This document shows, in pieces, positions 33,780-46,439 of a stretch of DNA of 64,000 nucleotides. Within the stretch, counting starts at the first letter, position 1, and the number at the start of each line of letters is the position of its first letter. The notes beneath the pieces are model-generated. The model was given only the letters and a program-made list of their open reading frames with translations, had not been told where the DNA came from and ran no database searches. A program made the position numbers and the translations under genes. The stretch is from Dioscorea cayenensis subsp. rotundata (taxonomy: Eukaryota > Streptophyta > Magnoliopsida > Dioscoreales > Dioscoreaceae), in contig NC_052474.1 of assembly GCF_009730915.1 (NCBI RefSeq), forward strand, positions 13,551,501 to 13,615,500, written 5' to 3'.

Positions 33780-34960
33780 TCATTCATAATGGGATAGAGT
33801 ATATGAAAATAATTTTTGTCCTCACAAAAAAAGATTTTATGAAATTACTAAAAAAAGTTCTCACTTGAATGGAACTAATAAATGTCATCAAAATGTGTGT
33901 TAGGTGCAACTCTATATATTTGATTCTTGAATACGGTCTATATTGAGATGTGTTAGCTTACTAAGAGCAATGGGATAAAGATTTTCAACTTTTCGCACTT
34001 TATGTTGAGGAGTGAGGACTTGCTCAAATTCTTTGCAAGTTTTTTAAACCTTTTTATGATGTAATACTTGACTATTCTCTAGTTATAAATATCTATCTCC
34101 AAATATTTATTTAGAGAGATTTGGAAAGTTTGTAATGTCTTGGTTGATATTGTTTAAAGTCTATATACATTCTTAATTCCTATAGTTAAGGAGATGCAAT
34201 AGATAATCAATAAATATGGGCAATTTTAGATCATCTTTACAAGTTGAACTATGTTGAGTATTGTCATACTAAAATCTAAAGCACTCATAACCCTAAATTT
34301 GTTCTAAGCATTCTTAATACTCTAAGAATCTTATATGATGAGTATTTGAAGAGCTATAAATCTAAATTGTCATCTTTGGTTAGAAGTTAACGTGGGATAA
34401 TTTTGTTGAATCTAACTTGTAAGATTCTAGTGTTCTTGGGATGAACTTGACGGTTGTGATTAAGATTGAAGATCACAAAAAGTATTTAAGTAAATCGAAG
34501 CTGAAGGTGAAAATCACAACTAGATCTTTATGTGGAGGAAATATCACTTAGGTTGAAAGTGATATTGATATCCTAGAGTAATAGTCTAAAAGTGCTCAGT
34601 AAGGTATTATGAACTTTCACTATTGGCTTATGATCGTTTGGTAATGCCTATATCTACTATAGGTTCAAAAGTCAACTTTTAGTATTGTAAAAAAAGTTAT
34701 CAATTGTATAAGAAAGTTCACTCAAACCAATAATAGTTCAAACTATTGTTTGTTTTGATGATTGGATGCATGTCAAGGCTTTTCAATAGGTAAATCTTTT
34801 TGATAATTCGTATATATATAGCTATGATATTACTATTTTGTGATTCCTTAGTTTGTTTATTTTATATTTATATTAGGATTGGGAGATGTTGTCTCTTTCT
34901 CTAGTGATGATGAAAATGATGAGGAAAATGAACTTTGCAAGTAAAATATTCTTACAATTA
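33780..34960 (+). pseudogene. second, more decayed hAT transposase remnant
   Basis: Three-frame reading gives scattered hAT blocks. KKSSHLNGTNKCHQNVC lies near 33850, DLLKFFASFLNLF near 34020, VKEMQ followed by INKYGQF near 34190-34225, and a degraded dimerisation domain at 34590-34780 (ELSLLAYDRLVMPISTIGSK). An acidic SDDDENDEENELCK-like tail ends it near 34940. Stops and shifts occur every few codons. It differs from the 28270-30580 copy and is probably a separate insertion. Confidence 0.6.
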
Positions 34961-35747
34961 AGAAATCAACCACTTTTGTAACTTGGCCAATTTTGATTGA
35001 TGTTGTGTCCTACTTTGCATTAGTGCTGAAGACTATTTTCAAATTTGTCAAGTTGGAAAACTATGGAAAAAGAAGAGATTTCTCTTCTTGTTTTCAATTA
35101 GGAATGTCTTTATCTATTTAAATATGAACTAATTTTATTTGGTACAGTTATACACTTTGTTTAGACTTGAGTTGTACTTATTTTTGCATTTAGACTTAGA
35201 TCCGGATATATTCTAATTTTCCATTGCTTGAATTTAAATTTGTTATAGTTTTTAGACATTAATTTAGACATTAATATTATTATGAACTTCACTTTATAAT
35301 TAATTTATAATTTTAGGAAAAATCTTACTTGGATGAGCTTGTGTTGGTCGTTGTTTTAAAGTCACAAATCTATATTGGCTTTAGTAGAATTCGAGGTCCC
35401 ATATTGTCAAGCTAGGTCGGGCAAGGTAAACTTGAATTTAGTTATTTATGAATCTTGGCCTAACTCAAACTAAATCTGACCAAACTCATGGACAAGTCTA
35501 ATTTTACTTGAGTAGTGGATCTATATGTAATAAGGTTACCCTTGACAATGGGTTACTCAATAATAGCCTCCAACTTTAAGGCCATAAAAAAATAGAGGAT
35601 GAAAGTAGTGCTAGGGAGAAGCTCCCATACCATTTATCATTCCAAAAGTTTATCGTACTAACATCACTAATAATAGTACTGGACATGGAACAGAAATAAG
35701 AACTAATTCGAATCTTTAATTTTATTTTTTATACTTTTATGAGATGA

Positions 35748-35787
<40 letters not shown>

Positions 35788-36029
35788 CTTTGGTCATTGT
35801 ATTTTCAAATTGTGCAGTGTAACAGTCACTTGACCAATAATCACAAGCATATTATAATTTTTGTCAATTTTCTGTAGATTGTAATTGACATGAACTTTAG
35901 AGCAAAAGCAACCAGCCAGTGGTACACACTATTTAAAACTTATTAGATTCTTTTACATATAAAACTATTTCATATTCTTTTTACTTATATGAGACGCAAT
36001 AGATTTTGATACTAACTATATCTAAACTT

Positions 36030-36071
<42 letters not shown>

Positions 36072-36202
36072 CTTAAATCGCTACCTAACATCACAAATAA
36101 GTTTGACTCCCTTCTACCACAATGCATAAGGGTTTGTGCCCTATTCAAATTTAGGTATAATACTCAGTTTAGTCCCTTTATTATAGTAAAAATGGATGTT
36201 GG
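34961..36202. other. AT-rich interval with two (TA)n microsatellites
   Basis: No gene is seen. (TA)n tracts lie at 35751-35784 and 36032-36068. Confidence 0.5.
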
Positions 36203-37471
36203 TGTTATACCTCACCTTCGAGTTAGACCTAACCTTAGGGGCAAATTAGTAATTTTAGTTTTTTGTTAAATTAAGATAAACTTAAATTCATGTATTAGTG
36301 CTTACCCTACTAGGATCTTTACATTTGTAGTGAATTATTTCTAGATAAATATATTTCAAACTAATTTAGTTAAATTTGGATTTTTCTTAAATTTAAATAT
36401 TAAATCCTTATTCTACTAGGACCTATACATTGGTAGTGGTTATCCTTAGAGAGAGTTTCGAATTTTCCTATTTATAAAAACCCAAATCTCTCAACCTAAG
36501 CCCTATGTTCTACAATGAATCCTCTCTTTCTCTTTTAAGTCCTCTTGGAGTAAACTTTGAGAAAGGATCTCATTTCCTTTTCCTTCTAGTTAGATCGAAG
36601 ATTCAAGGTAAAATTGATCATCCCACCTTCTTCATAATAATTTTTATTTTTGGCACAATCATGCATCTTCGTCCTTAACTTTTTTGATCTTTATGCTTTG
36701 ATAGGAGATCTTTGAAATTGGGAGATTTTTATTTTTGAATTTATGGATTTTGATAGATCTAGGGATTTGGAACCAAGTATGAGAAATTTCTTGATTGATA
36801 AATCTTGTAATATAGATTTGGCATTTTATGGATTTGTTAATCTTCTATTAATTCAATGCCTTATGAGCTCGTGAGCAGCTGCTACTATAGCAAATAGTAA
36901 ATATTGTAGCACGGCGTCATTGTAGCAATGGCCTGTCACTATAAATCGGGGGTGTACTGTAGAAACTAAGTAGTTACTATAGGTTGGTTCATTAATGTAG
37001 CAACATAAGCCTTTTTTCAAATTTCTTCAAGCTTTCAATGTTGGGTTCATTCTAAACTTACTTGAAAGTAGGTTGAGTCAATCAATATCAATTTTAAGCC
37101 AAATCGAGCCCTAATTATTTACACATCGCAGAGGACTTGAATTGCACATATTCATCTTACATGCATGTTCTTTGTAGGTAAAATTTTGCATTTAATTGGA
37201 TTTACTCTTAGGTGGGAAATCATCAAGTAAGGACAAGGTGCTTGTAGAGGAGTACCGCATTTAGTCTCTTAGACTAATTAGTCTATGTAAAGTGAGTGGA
37301 TGCCTTTCCCTAAAAGTTATTTTCAAAATAGTTTTTCCTATTTGGTAATTGAACGATCATGTTACTACTATATACTATGCTACACCGAAATTCTTTATGC
37401 GGTTATTCTCGAGTTATGATATACTATCATTTGTTTTAAAAAAGTCTTTATTTCAATTACATTGCCATGTG
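36203..37471 (+). mobile_element. gypsy-like LTR, left arm of an inverted pair
   Basis: It starts TGTTATACCTCACC, a Tekay/Del-like LTR beginning. It contains TTCCTATTTATAAAAACCC (possible TATA region at about 36460) followed by a leader with AAGCCCTATGTTCTACA. It matches the reverse complement of 38310-39605 with about one difference per 8-10 bases. Shared landmarks include GATTCAAGGTAAAATTGATC and CATTTAGTCTCTTAGACT. The similarity ends at a (TA)n tract at 37472-37491. No coding region was found. Confidence 0.6.
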
Positions 37472-37790
37472 ATATATATATATATATATATGCATTAGAA
37501 TGCAACACTAAACGTAAAATCAAATAAAGTATATATTTATTCGACTTTGTTGAAAATAGTGCGAGAAGTCAAATATTAATGGCTAATTACCCACTTGTGG
37601 ATCCACTTATAACAAGTATATTATAGTTTGAGCTAGTAACAAACTCAAAAGAAAAGATAATGGATATGAAGACCAGCACAACACCCTAGCATTCAAAAGC
37701 TCTAACAATCACAACCTTGGGAAAAAAATATAGGAAGAAGAATGGATGAGTAACATAGTTACATGTTACTCAGTAAATAAGTTACATGTT

Positions 37791-37910
37791 ACTTATTTGT
37801 TGATTTCTTTTTCTATTATTATTATAGTAACAAAAGGGAATTTATCATCTTAAGATATCACTTTTCAAAAATAGTATAATAATAATAGAAAAAGAAATCA
37901 ACAAATAAGT
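37791..37910. repeat. 36-bp perfect inverted repeat (hairpin)
   Basis: Bases 37791-37826 (starting ACTTATTTGTTGATTTC) are the exact reverse complement of 37875-37910, with a 48-bp spacer. The hairpin lies between the two inverted LTR arms. Such a long perfect arm in otherwise decayed DNA implies a recent origin. Confidence 0.9.
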
Positions 37911-39605
37911 TCTTTTGTTTTTTAATATGGTGAACCATTTAATATAAAACATTAATAAGCCACGGTTCAAGAGCCGTATGTAAACTCAAGTATAGAAAAG
38001 CGTTGGTCATGAAATCGTCTCTAAACCAAATGCCCCGTTACGATAAGGAACAAGACCACCAAGGCTAGTTATCCATTGCTAATATAAAGTCAAGCCCACT
38101 ATGGCGTTGGCCTTTGAGATCACACTTGAGATGACACACAATGTCTCAAAATGAGTGGAGATACCCACCCACTTCCAATTAAAGTTCTCGTCACGCCTCT
38201 TGAATAGTTAACCAATGTCAGCTAGTCTCAAAAGCCACCCCTTACTAGGCCGGTTCATGGAGACTACTAATGCAGTAGTTGAGTCACAGACTAGCCGTTA
38301 CCAAAATTCAAAATGTCACATGGCAATGTAATTGAAATAAAGGCCTTTTTAAAAAACATAGCATTGCATATCATAACTCGAGAATAACCACATTAACCAC
38401 GTAAAGAATTTCGGCATAGCATTGTATATAGTAGTGACATGATCGTTCAAAAACCAAATACGAAAAACTATTTTAAAAATAACTTTACAGGGAATGGCAT
38501 CCACTCACTTTACTTAGACTTGTAAGTCTAAGAGATTAAATGCGGCACTCCTCCGCAAGCTTCTTGTCCTTTACTAGATGATTTACCACCTAAGAACAAA
38601 ACCAATCAAATGCAAAATTTTACCTACAAAGAACATGCTGGTAAGATAGAATTTGTGCAATAAAAAAACGTCCTACATTTGATGCGTAAAGAATTAGGGC
38701 TCAATTTGACTTAAAATTGATTTCAATTAACTCAACCTACTTTCAATTAAGGTTGGAACGAGCCCAACATTGAAAACTCGAAGAAATTTGCAAAAGGCTT
38801 ATGTTGCTACAGTAATGAACCGAACCACAATAATTACTTGGTTACTACATCCGCCCCGATTTATAGTTCAGGGTTGATTGCTATAGTGTTGCCGAACTAC
38901 AATGTGCTTTGTTTACTATGATACCAATCACTCACGAGTTCATAAGTCATTGAATTAATAGAAGATTAACAAATCCATAAAACGCCATATCTATATTACA
39001 AGATTTATCAATCAAGAAATTTCTCATATTTGGAACCCAAATCCCTAGATCTATCAAAATCCATAAATTCAAAAATAAAAATCTCCTAATTTCAAATATC
39101 TCTTATCAAAGCATAAAGATCAATAAAGTTAAGGGGGAAGATGCATGATGGTGCCAAAACAAGAAAAATTATTATGAAGAAGATAGGACGATCAATTTTA
39201 CCTTGAATCTTCGATCTAAGTAGAAGGAAAAGAAGTAGGATCCTTGCCCAAAGTTTGCTACAATAGGACTTAGAAGAGAAAGAGAGGATTAATTGTAGAA
39301 CATAGGGCTTAGGTTGAGAAATTTGGGTTTTTATAAATAGCAAAATTCCAAACTCTTTATAAGGATTACCACCACCAATGTATAGGTCCTAGTAGAATAA
39401 GGATTTAATATTTAAATTTAAGAGATATCCAAATTTAACTAAATTAGTTTAAAATTCATTTATCTAGAAATAATTCACTACAAATGTAAAGGTCCTAGTA
39501 TGATAAGCACTAATAATTGAATTTAAGTTTATCATAATTTAATTGAAATCTAAAATTTCCAATTTACCCCTAAGATTAGATCTAACTCAAAGGGCAGGTA
39601 TTACA
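37911..39605 (-). mobile_element. gypsy-like LTR, right arm of the inverted pair
   Basis: On the minus strand it begins TGTAATACCTGCCC at 39605. It matches the left arm down to about 38310, then continues with CCGGCCTAGTAAGGGGTGG and a GTGGGTGGGTATCTCC segment to about 37911, a part absent from the left arm. No gag or pol lies between the arms. The orientation opposite to the left arm rules out a simple single retrotransposon. Confidence 0.6.
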
Positions 39606-39929
39606 ATTAGAACTGGGATCATATTTGGCATCATTTGACACGAGTCAACGGTGAAAGCATGATGATATGGCACTAAGTATGATGTGGCAAAAGATGATGA
39701 TGTGGCAAGATAACATGGCATTAGAGAAGAATCATCCTGAAGGCAAGAGATATCTTTGGATGAGCTATTTTTGCCAAGACAGTGAAAGTGAAGGATCTCT
39801 CTTGAAGTGCAAGCAATGGCCATATGAAAACATATCTATATTTGACAAGTGAATCAAGTTCGGAAGATCAACTACATGGAGGCGAAGATCTCATTGAAGC
39901 TATACAAGGATAATATTGGAGACAAGATC
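39606..39929. other. spacer with short open frames
   Basis: Purine-rich sequence with ATGATGTGGCA-type direct repeats at 39678-39715. The small open frames (39667-39852) have no recognisable domain. Confidence 0.3.
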
Positions 39930-40840
39930 ATGAAGAACCAAACTTGGATAAATGAAGATCAAGTTTGAAAACTAAATGATTATGAGATTCAAACATGGAT
40001 AAATGAAAATCAAGTTTGGAAGCAAAAATATTTGAAGATCAAACTTGGATGAATGAAGATCAAGTTTGGAAATAAGAAGATTGAAGAATCAAACTTGGAT
40101 GAATAAAGATCAAGTTTGAAAAGAAAGATTTGAAGATCATTTGGAGATTTTTTAAAGATTATTTAATATAATAGAGACGCGTTATATGGGGTGTGACCCT
40201 TTGCAAAGGTATTGCTGATAACAAATAAACAGGCATGCTAATTGCTAGTAGATCAAGATCGAGAGGATTCCACTAGATTGATTCAGACTTGGACACATTC
40301 AAGAGGACTAGAGGCATTTCCAAGTCGTGTTGCAATAGAAGCTGCAACTCAGTCAAGGTCAGCATGTGGGTTGCATTGGAAACTCGATTACAAATAGGAG
40401 TTACAACAACTAAATTTGGAAAGTGTCCAAATTAGGAGCTACGGAGATTCTAAAAGAGAGAGATACTACATTTGAGACGTTGAGACGTCTATATAGAAAG
40501 ACCTTACTCTGAGATTTAGGAGGAGCCACCAGAGAGACCCAAGTATGTGGGTGAGTGAGTGGGTGTCGGATAATCTAGAGAAAGTTCTTAATTATCTTAT
40601 TGAGGATGAGTGTGAGAGTTGTGCTCATTTTTATATCCCTTTTTTAGTGGATTTTTATCTCCAGGCTTAACTCCCCACACGTAGGTAAATGTTGTGCCGA
40701 ACTGAATTACCAATTTCATATGCTTCCTTTCTGTTTGGTTTATGTGTGATTGTGTAAGTATTTACCTATGTGATTTAGTGAATTTTAACCCACAATACAC
40801 CCACTAAATCTAACATGGTTGTTTCTTTCTTCTAATATTT
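39930..40840 (+). mobile_element. Ty1/copia-like LTR remnant with internal 40-55-bp repeats
   Basis: At 39935-40140 the pair CAAACTTGGATGAATGAAG and GATCAAGTTTGGAA recurs four to five times. The 3' part (40640-40830) reads TTAGTGGATTTTTATCTCC, then CAGGCTTAACTCCCCACACG, TAGGTAAATGTTGTGCCGAAC, matching the R/U5 layout I know from Angela-type copia LTRs. No internal domain or target duplication was found, so this is probably a fragment. Confidence 0.5.
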
Positions 40841-41289
40841 TTTGTCAGCAAGAGGTCCTATTATCTATTTTTGGAAAAATTCATCCCTCTCTCTAATATC
40901 CATTAGGTTTTTTTTTAAGGTTGTTGATGTGACATTTAATAATATCAAAATATTATTAAAATATTAAAAATATTATTAAAAATTCCAAAAAATCAAAAAA
41001 TTATTAAAATGTTATTAAAATTTAAAAATATTTAACATAAAATAATTTAATAACTGATAATTTAAAAACCAGTATTTTTTATGTTTATGTGTATATTATT
41101 TATTTTATTAAATGATTTCTCCAATTAATACAATAATTAATTATATACCACAAAAAAATTATATATTAATTTATCTTATTATGATAAACAAATTAGATCA
41201 TAAATTGTTTTATGGTGCATAACCCACTCTTGTACAATAAGTAAAATGCACACGAATTTACTACAGTATCTGGGAACAATAAAGTTTAC
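40841..41289. other. AT-rich upstream region of the GT47 gene
   Basis: No gene is seen. It is very AT-rich with short ATTATTAAA repeats at 40940-41040. The promoter of the downstream gene should lie here, but I cannot point to a convincing TATA box. Confidence 0.4.
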
Positions 41290-41394
41290 TTCAAGGGTGC
41301 GTGGCCAACACACTGAGAAAGCGACACAGAGAAAGAGAGTGAGAGAGAGAGAGAGAGAGATTTCTCCTCTTGAGGAACAGAGATCAGCTGATAG
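41290..41394 (+). other. probable 5' untranslated exon of the GT47 gene
   Basis: A GA-rich leader with a (GA)n tract (about 41336-41361) ends in GATAG at 41394 before GTAAATCC. The next acceptor, GCTGCAG, ends at 41801, giving a 407-bp leader intron. The exon start is estimated. Confidence 0.5.
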
Positions 41395-41815
41395 GTAAAT
41401 CCAAATCCCTCGTCTTTCTCTGTGCTTTGATATGGTTTCTGTGTGTTATCTTTCAATATTATGTTCTTCAAGTTTATGACATGTGAGAGCTTGCTTGATG
41501 ATCTTCTTCTTCACAAATGCAAGAAAACATGGTGAATTTGTTGCTAACTTGAACTTATTAGGAAACAAACATGGAAGGATTTCTAGAAATCTCTCACTCT
41601 ACAAATTCTTGTTATTCTGTTTTAGAAAATGTAGTGTTCAATGCTAAATTTAGTTGTTCTTTCACTTGTTTGGGTAAATCTGAGGATTATTTTCTTGTGA
41701 TGAAGTGTGTGTTTGAACTCCAGATGTACTAAAGCATGTAATTTGATCCATATCTTAGAATTGGTATTGCCTATCTTGCTAATTTCATGATCTAGCTGCA
41801 GGTTTATGTGATTTG

Positions 41816-44800
41816 ATGGCAGATTGTGGCATAGGGTTTCAAAAGCGTTGTAAAAGCAGGTCCAGGAGGATGGTTTTGGTGATGGGGATTATGGTGTTCA
41901 ATGTGTTTGTTTTTCAGATTTTAGGGTTTCTTTCCAGAGGTGCTCTGTCACCTCATTTTGGTGAAGTTGAGATTCTTGATTTGGAGAAAAGTAGTTCACT
42001 CTATGGTGGTAGCAGTTCTTCCACTTCAGTGAGTATTGGGAAGTTTTCCCTTTTAAATGGTTTGCAGAATTCGGGGAATTCATCTGTAGTTTTCAAGGGA
42101 CCAAAGAAGTTTGAAGCTTTGAATATGGGAAACAAATTTGACGATGATAATAAGGAAAGGGATGAAAAATTGGAGGGTGGTGATCATGCTGGTGATGATA
42201 TTGATCGAGGTAATAGTCTGCAGAAGAGAGCATCAGTAGGTAAGATTGTAGAATTTGACCATGGTGCATTTAATGATCTTGGCAAACTGAATCTGGCATT
42301 ACCTTTGGAGCAATTCAAAAAGCCAGATGAAGAGTCTCCATCTGACAGGCGTGAATCTGTTCATTTGGCTTCTGATATAAAAAATCAATCAGCAGGGAGA
42401 TCTCATTATGATTCTAGTGATACTATTGTGAATGCTGCATCAGGTTCTTCTTTCTCTGGACAAAGTCAAACTTTTCAGGAGACACCAATGCTGAATGGGG
42501 CTACATCCGGTGAAAATTTTACTGGTTTTAGAATTCTATCAATAAATAGGAAGAAGAATATGGGATTCCCTGTGGGATATCCAATTGGATTACCTCCAGT
42601 ATATATATCAGAAATGAACCGCCTTTTAGTCATGAATCGCAATGCCTATCATTCAATGGTTTGTTTCTGTGAACTCACTTGTTTGTATTCAAGAAATTAC
42701 TTTCAGACCAGTCCTGATGTTCTGTTGCATTGCAGAGACCTCGATGGCCATCATCACTTGATCAGCAATTGTTCGCCATCAGAGCTCAAATTGAGAGTGC
42801 TCCTATTATCAAGAATATACAGGAACTTTATGCGCCAGCTTTTCGGAACATATCTGTGTTTAAGAGGTATTTTCTTTTCTAAATGTCCTCAAATGGTGCA
42901 TGTGAAAATTGACGTAATCAATATGTCTTTGTTTATCTTCTGAGAAATGTGGCAACATATTTTAATCAAGAAGGTTTAGAGATGAAGGGCAGTGAAAGGA
43001 AAGTTACCTTAGTTTGTTTACAAAGCAACACATGCAATTTCTCCTTGTTCATATTTTATTATTTAGCAGAAGCTCTTATATACCTATGTTTCAACTTTAA
43101 TCAATCAATTTAAGCAAGTGATCTTATTTATTTAGTGGCATAATATTTATTGATTTATATCTAACTCAACTCATTGAAATTCATTAGTGTCAAATTGATT
43201 ATTTCACTTGAGAACATTTTAAAAGAATAAATGAGTTCATTGCTTGGCAAAACATAAACAATTCTAGTGAGATTTACTGCCAGGGCAGGTAGAATCAATG
43301 GATTCAAGTGCTCTACTATCATAGCAAATACTCAATTTCTGAATGTTGGAACACAAAGACTACAGACTAGTCTTTATGTCTGTGCTTCTCTGTTACATTG
43401 TTTTTGAATAATAATTGAATATAGACATCAACCAAATATATATTGAGATTGCCAATGTTTGTATTCCAAAGTTATACATGAGTTGTTTATGGGTACTAAA
43501 GTCAACTGTAGGAGCTATGAATTGATGGTGCGGACACTGAAGGTATATGTTTATAAGGAAGGGCAAAAACCAATATTCCATCAACCACTGCTCAATGGAA
43601 TTTATTCTTCTGAAGGATGGTTCATGAAATTGATGGAAGGAAATAGAAACTTCATTGTGAAGGATCCCAGAAAAGCTCACTTGTTTTACTTGCCCTTCAG
43701 TTCCCGGTTGCTGCAATCTACCTTGTATGTACCCAATTCTCATAATCGGACATTAATGGAGCTGTGTCTGAAGGAGTATTTAGACAAAATTGCAACAAAA
43801 TATCCTTTCTGGAACAGGACTGGTGGAGCAGACCATTTCCTTGTTGCTTGCCATGACTGGGTAAGTTTTAAACAACATGTAAGTGGATTTGAAGGTTATT
43901 AGAATCATTTCATCTGATTTATAGATATCACACAATGCATGAAGCTTTAGCAGTTTCAACAAGGTTATTTGATATTAGCATTGTATGTGTATATCTGTGT
44001 CAGTTTCTGTCATTCTTTGGTATGCTAAACAATATTTTAGTTAGATTTCATTAGGATTCAAGTTAACTTTAGTCCTTGAACTAGGGACTAATGTTCAGCA
44101 TGTCTGTAAACTGAAAAATATACAGTGAAATATCCAAATATGACTAGTTTATTTGGCTCCTTGAATTTTAATTCAAATTTCCAGTTTGTTACAAATTTGA
44201 TATAATTTGTTGACATGGAAGGCTGCTAACATCTTGAATAATAGAACTTCAATGGAAACTTCACAAGCAAAACAAAATAAAACTTTGGGTTCTTATAAGT
44301 AAGATCATAAGGTGTGAGTTAATCTGGCCATGTTATATCAACAGCTAAGTCGGTTCAGAGATCCAATTAAACTAATTAGGCTACATGGGTCATTTAATTG
44401 CACAATCTTTAGACAAATAGTTTAAAGAAAGAACTAAAAAACATTTGACTTTCAAGTTAAAAGGGAAGAATTTAAACTGGAAACATATATAGTCCTTTCA
44501 ACATTCACACCATCAAAATTCATAAATAAATTCTATTTGGTTAGTTTACCAACTCAATTTTCTTGACTTGATATTCCAAATAGTCTTGTAAACTTGTGCA
44601 TCATCGAAAAAATTGTTGCAGTTCTCCATGCAGAGAACACCATCATCCTGATTCATGCTATATGTTCCTGCAGGCTCCATATGAAACTGCATCCTCCTTG
44701 GTTCTTGCAATCCGGGCCCTCTGCACTGCTGATGTGCATAGTGGCTTTGTTTTGGGCAAAGATGTTTCACTTCCTCAAATTTACATTTGGTCAGCTGGAC

Positions 44801-45342
44801 AGTATCATCTCAGAGGTATCGGTGGAAGACCTGCAAACAAGAGACACATTCTTGCATTCTTTGCTGGCAAGTTGCATGGCAGGCTCCGCCCGATCTTATT
44901 ACAACATTGGGAGAACAAAGATCCTGACATGAAAATCTTCGGCCCCATGTCTTCCATAAACATGAACAAGATGGATTACATCCAGCATATGAAGAACAGT
45001 AAGTACTGCCTCTGCCCAAGCGGTCATGAAGGTAATAGCCCACGCATAGTTGAGTCCATCTTCTACGAGTGCGTCCCTGTGCTTATATCAGACAATTACG
45101 TGCCTCCTTTCTTTGAAGTCTTGAATTGGGATGCCTTCGCTGTGATCCTTCCAGAGAAAGATGTACCACGACTTAAATCAATACTGGTATCAATTCATGA
45201 AAAGAAGTATCTTAAATTGCAGTTGGGGGTGAGGAAAGTGCAAAAGCACTTCCTTTGGCACACCAAGCCTGTGAAGTATGATTTGTTTCATATGACTCTT
45301 CACTCTATTTGGTACAATAGATTGTATCAGATAAGAACTTGA
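41816..45342 (+). CDS. GT47 exostosin-family glycosyltransferase (At5g03795-like), 663 aa, four exons
   Basis: Predicted coding exons are 41816-42658, 42736-42866, 43512-43860 and 44674-45342; every junction is GT-AG and frames join exactly (281 + 160 + 222 codons plus stop). The protein is a type II Golgi membrane protein: a basic N-terminus (KRCKSRSRR), one membrane anchor at residues about 19-41, a long Ser/Asp-rich stem to about 280, then the exostosin domain. Motifs seen are SYELMVRTLKVYVYKEGQKP, ADHFLVACHDW, RHILAFFAGKLHGRLRP, SKYCLCPSGHEGNSPR, ECVPVLISDNYVPPFFEVLN, and the terminal LFHMTLHSIWYNRLYQ. Members of this family transfer sugars to cell-wall polysaccharides or proteoglycans; the substrate cannot be predicted. 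The start was chosen as the first ATG after the leader intron. No defects were seen, so it is probably functional. Family call strong; splice sites good. Confidence 0.9.
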
Positions 45343-45953
45343 TTACATTCTGAAATGTTCATAGTGAAGAAGCCACTGGTTGGATTTGTCAGACAAGTAT
45401 GTACATATCTGTATATATGGAAACAAAGCTTCGAATATAATCAATGCTTTGTGTTTCCTTTCTGTAACATCTACCTCTGCAGCTATGGAAAGGAATGAAA
45501 TCATTCACCGGTTTCTCACTGATTGCTTATTTCTGAACTTTTGTTAGTCTAATTCAGCAGACTTCAGGAAGCACATGCAATTGTGAAAAATCAGTTAAGT
45601 TATGCATGGCATACAATTTGTTCATGCCATTGTCAATTTATTGTCAGTAGACAAGTGTAAAATTCTGACGATGAGGTAACCATGGAAGAAAAGATCATTG
45701 GTTTATAGGATTCTGCTTCTGTTGTGTAGCCTTTCCAGCTAAGAAGTTGTTCAATTCCAAGCCCAATTGTTTGGGAGCCACTCACCTTATGATGCTTAGA
45801 CAGATTTAATGAGATAAGAATATATGGTGATGGTTTTGTATTTGTACATGAAGAGTAGAGAATATGATAATGTTTGTTGAGCCCATGAAATATACAGAAA
45901 TGTTAAGGAAAATGTATTCATAACAGGGTTAAGGATCTTTATGGATACGTAGT
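45343..45953. other. 3' flank of the GT47 gene
   Basis: Likely 3' untranslated region to about 45500 (AATATAATCAATGC near 45436 may act as a near-upstream polyadenylation element), then non-coding sequence. Nothing else is seen. Confidence 0.5.
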
Positions 45954-46439
45954 TGACGCAACGGATACCCAATTATAATCCAATAACTCACACTCAAATA
46001 AAATAAGAGTAAATAAGAAAATTAATTTCAATTCATTGATTCTTTTTCACAAACCCTAAAACAAGTATTTATAGAGGTCTAAACTAAGGACAAAATAGTA
46101 AATAAAACTAAAATAATTATAGAGTACTAGATAATTAAATAAAACTAAATAACTAATAAAACTAAGATAATTACAAAAAACTAAGATAATTTAAAATCTT
46201 AAAAATAATAGACACTATGCTGCGTCATTCATCTCCACTCAAGAGCAACTCGACCTCGAGTTTTAAACTAGGCAATTAAGCTTGTGATTGGATATTTCAT
46301 CGAACCATCACCATTCCAAAATTTGAATTTTTTTTATTTTAAAATCTTTCCATTTAGTAGCTTTCTTTCTCTTCCTCTTCGAAAATAACTACATCCTTAG
46401 CTTGGATTCTTCGAGATGCTCGAGAAATCCTTCTCATTG

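Noticed and set aside
44546..45043. Antisense open frames within the GT47 gene
   Set aside because: They are shadows of the strongly supported last exon.
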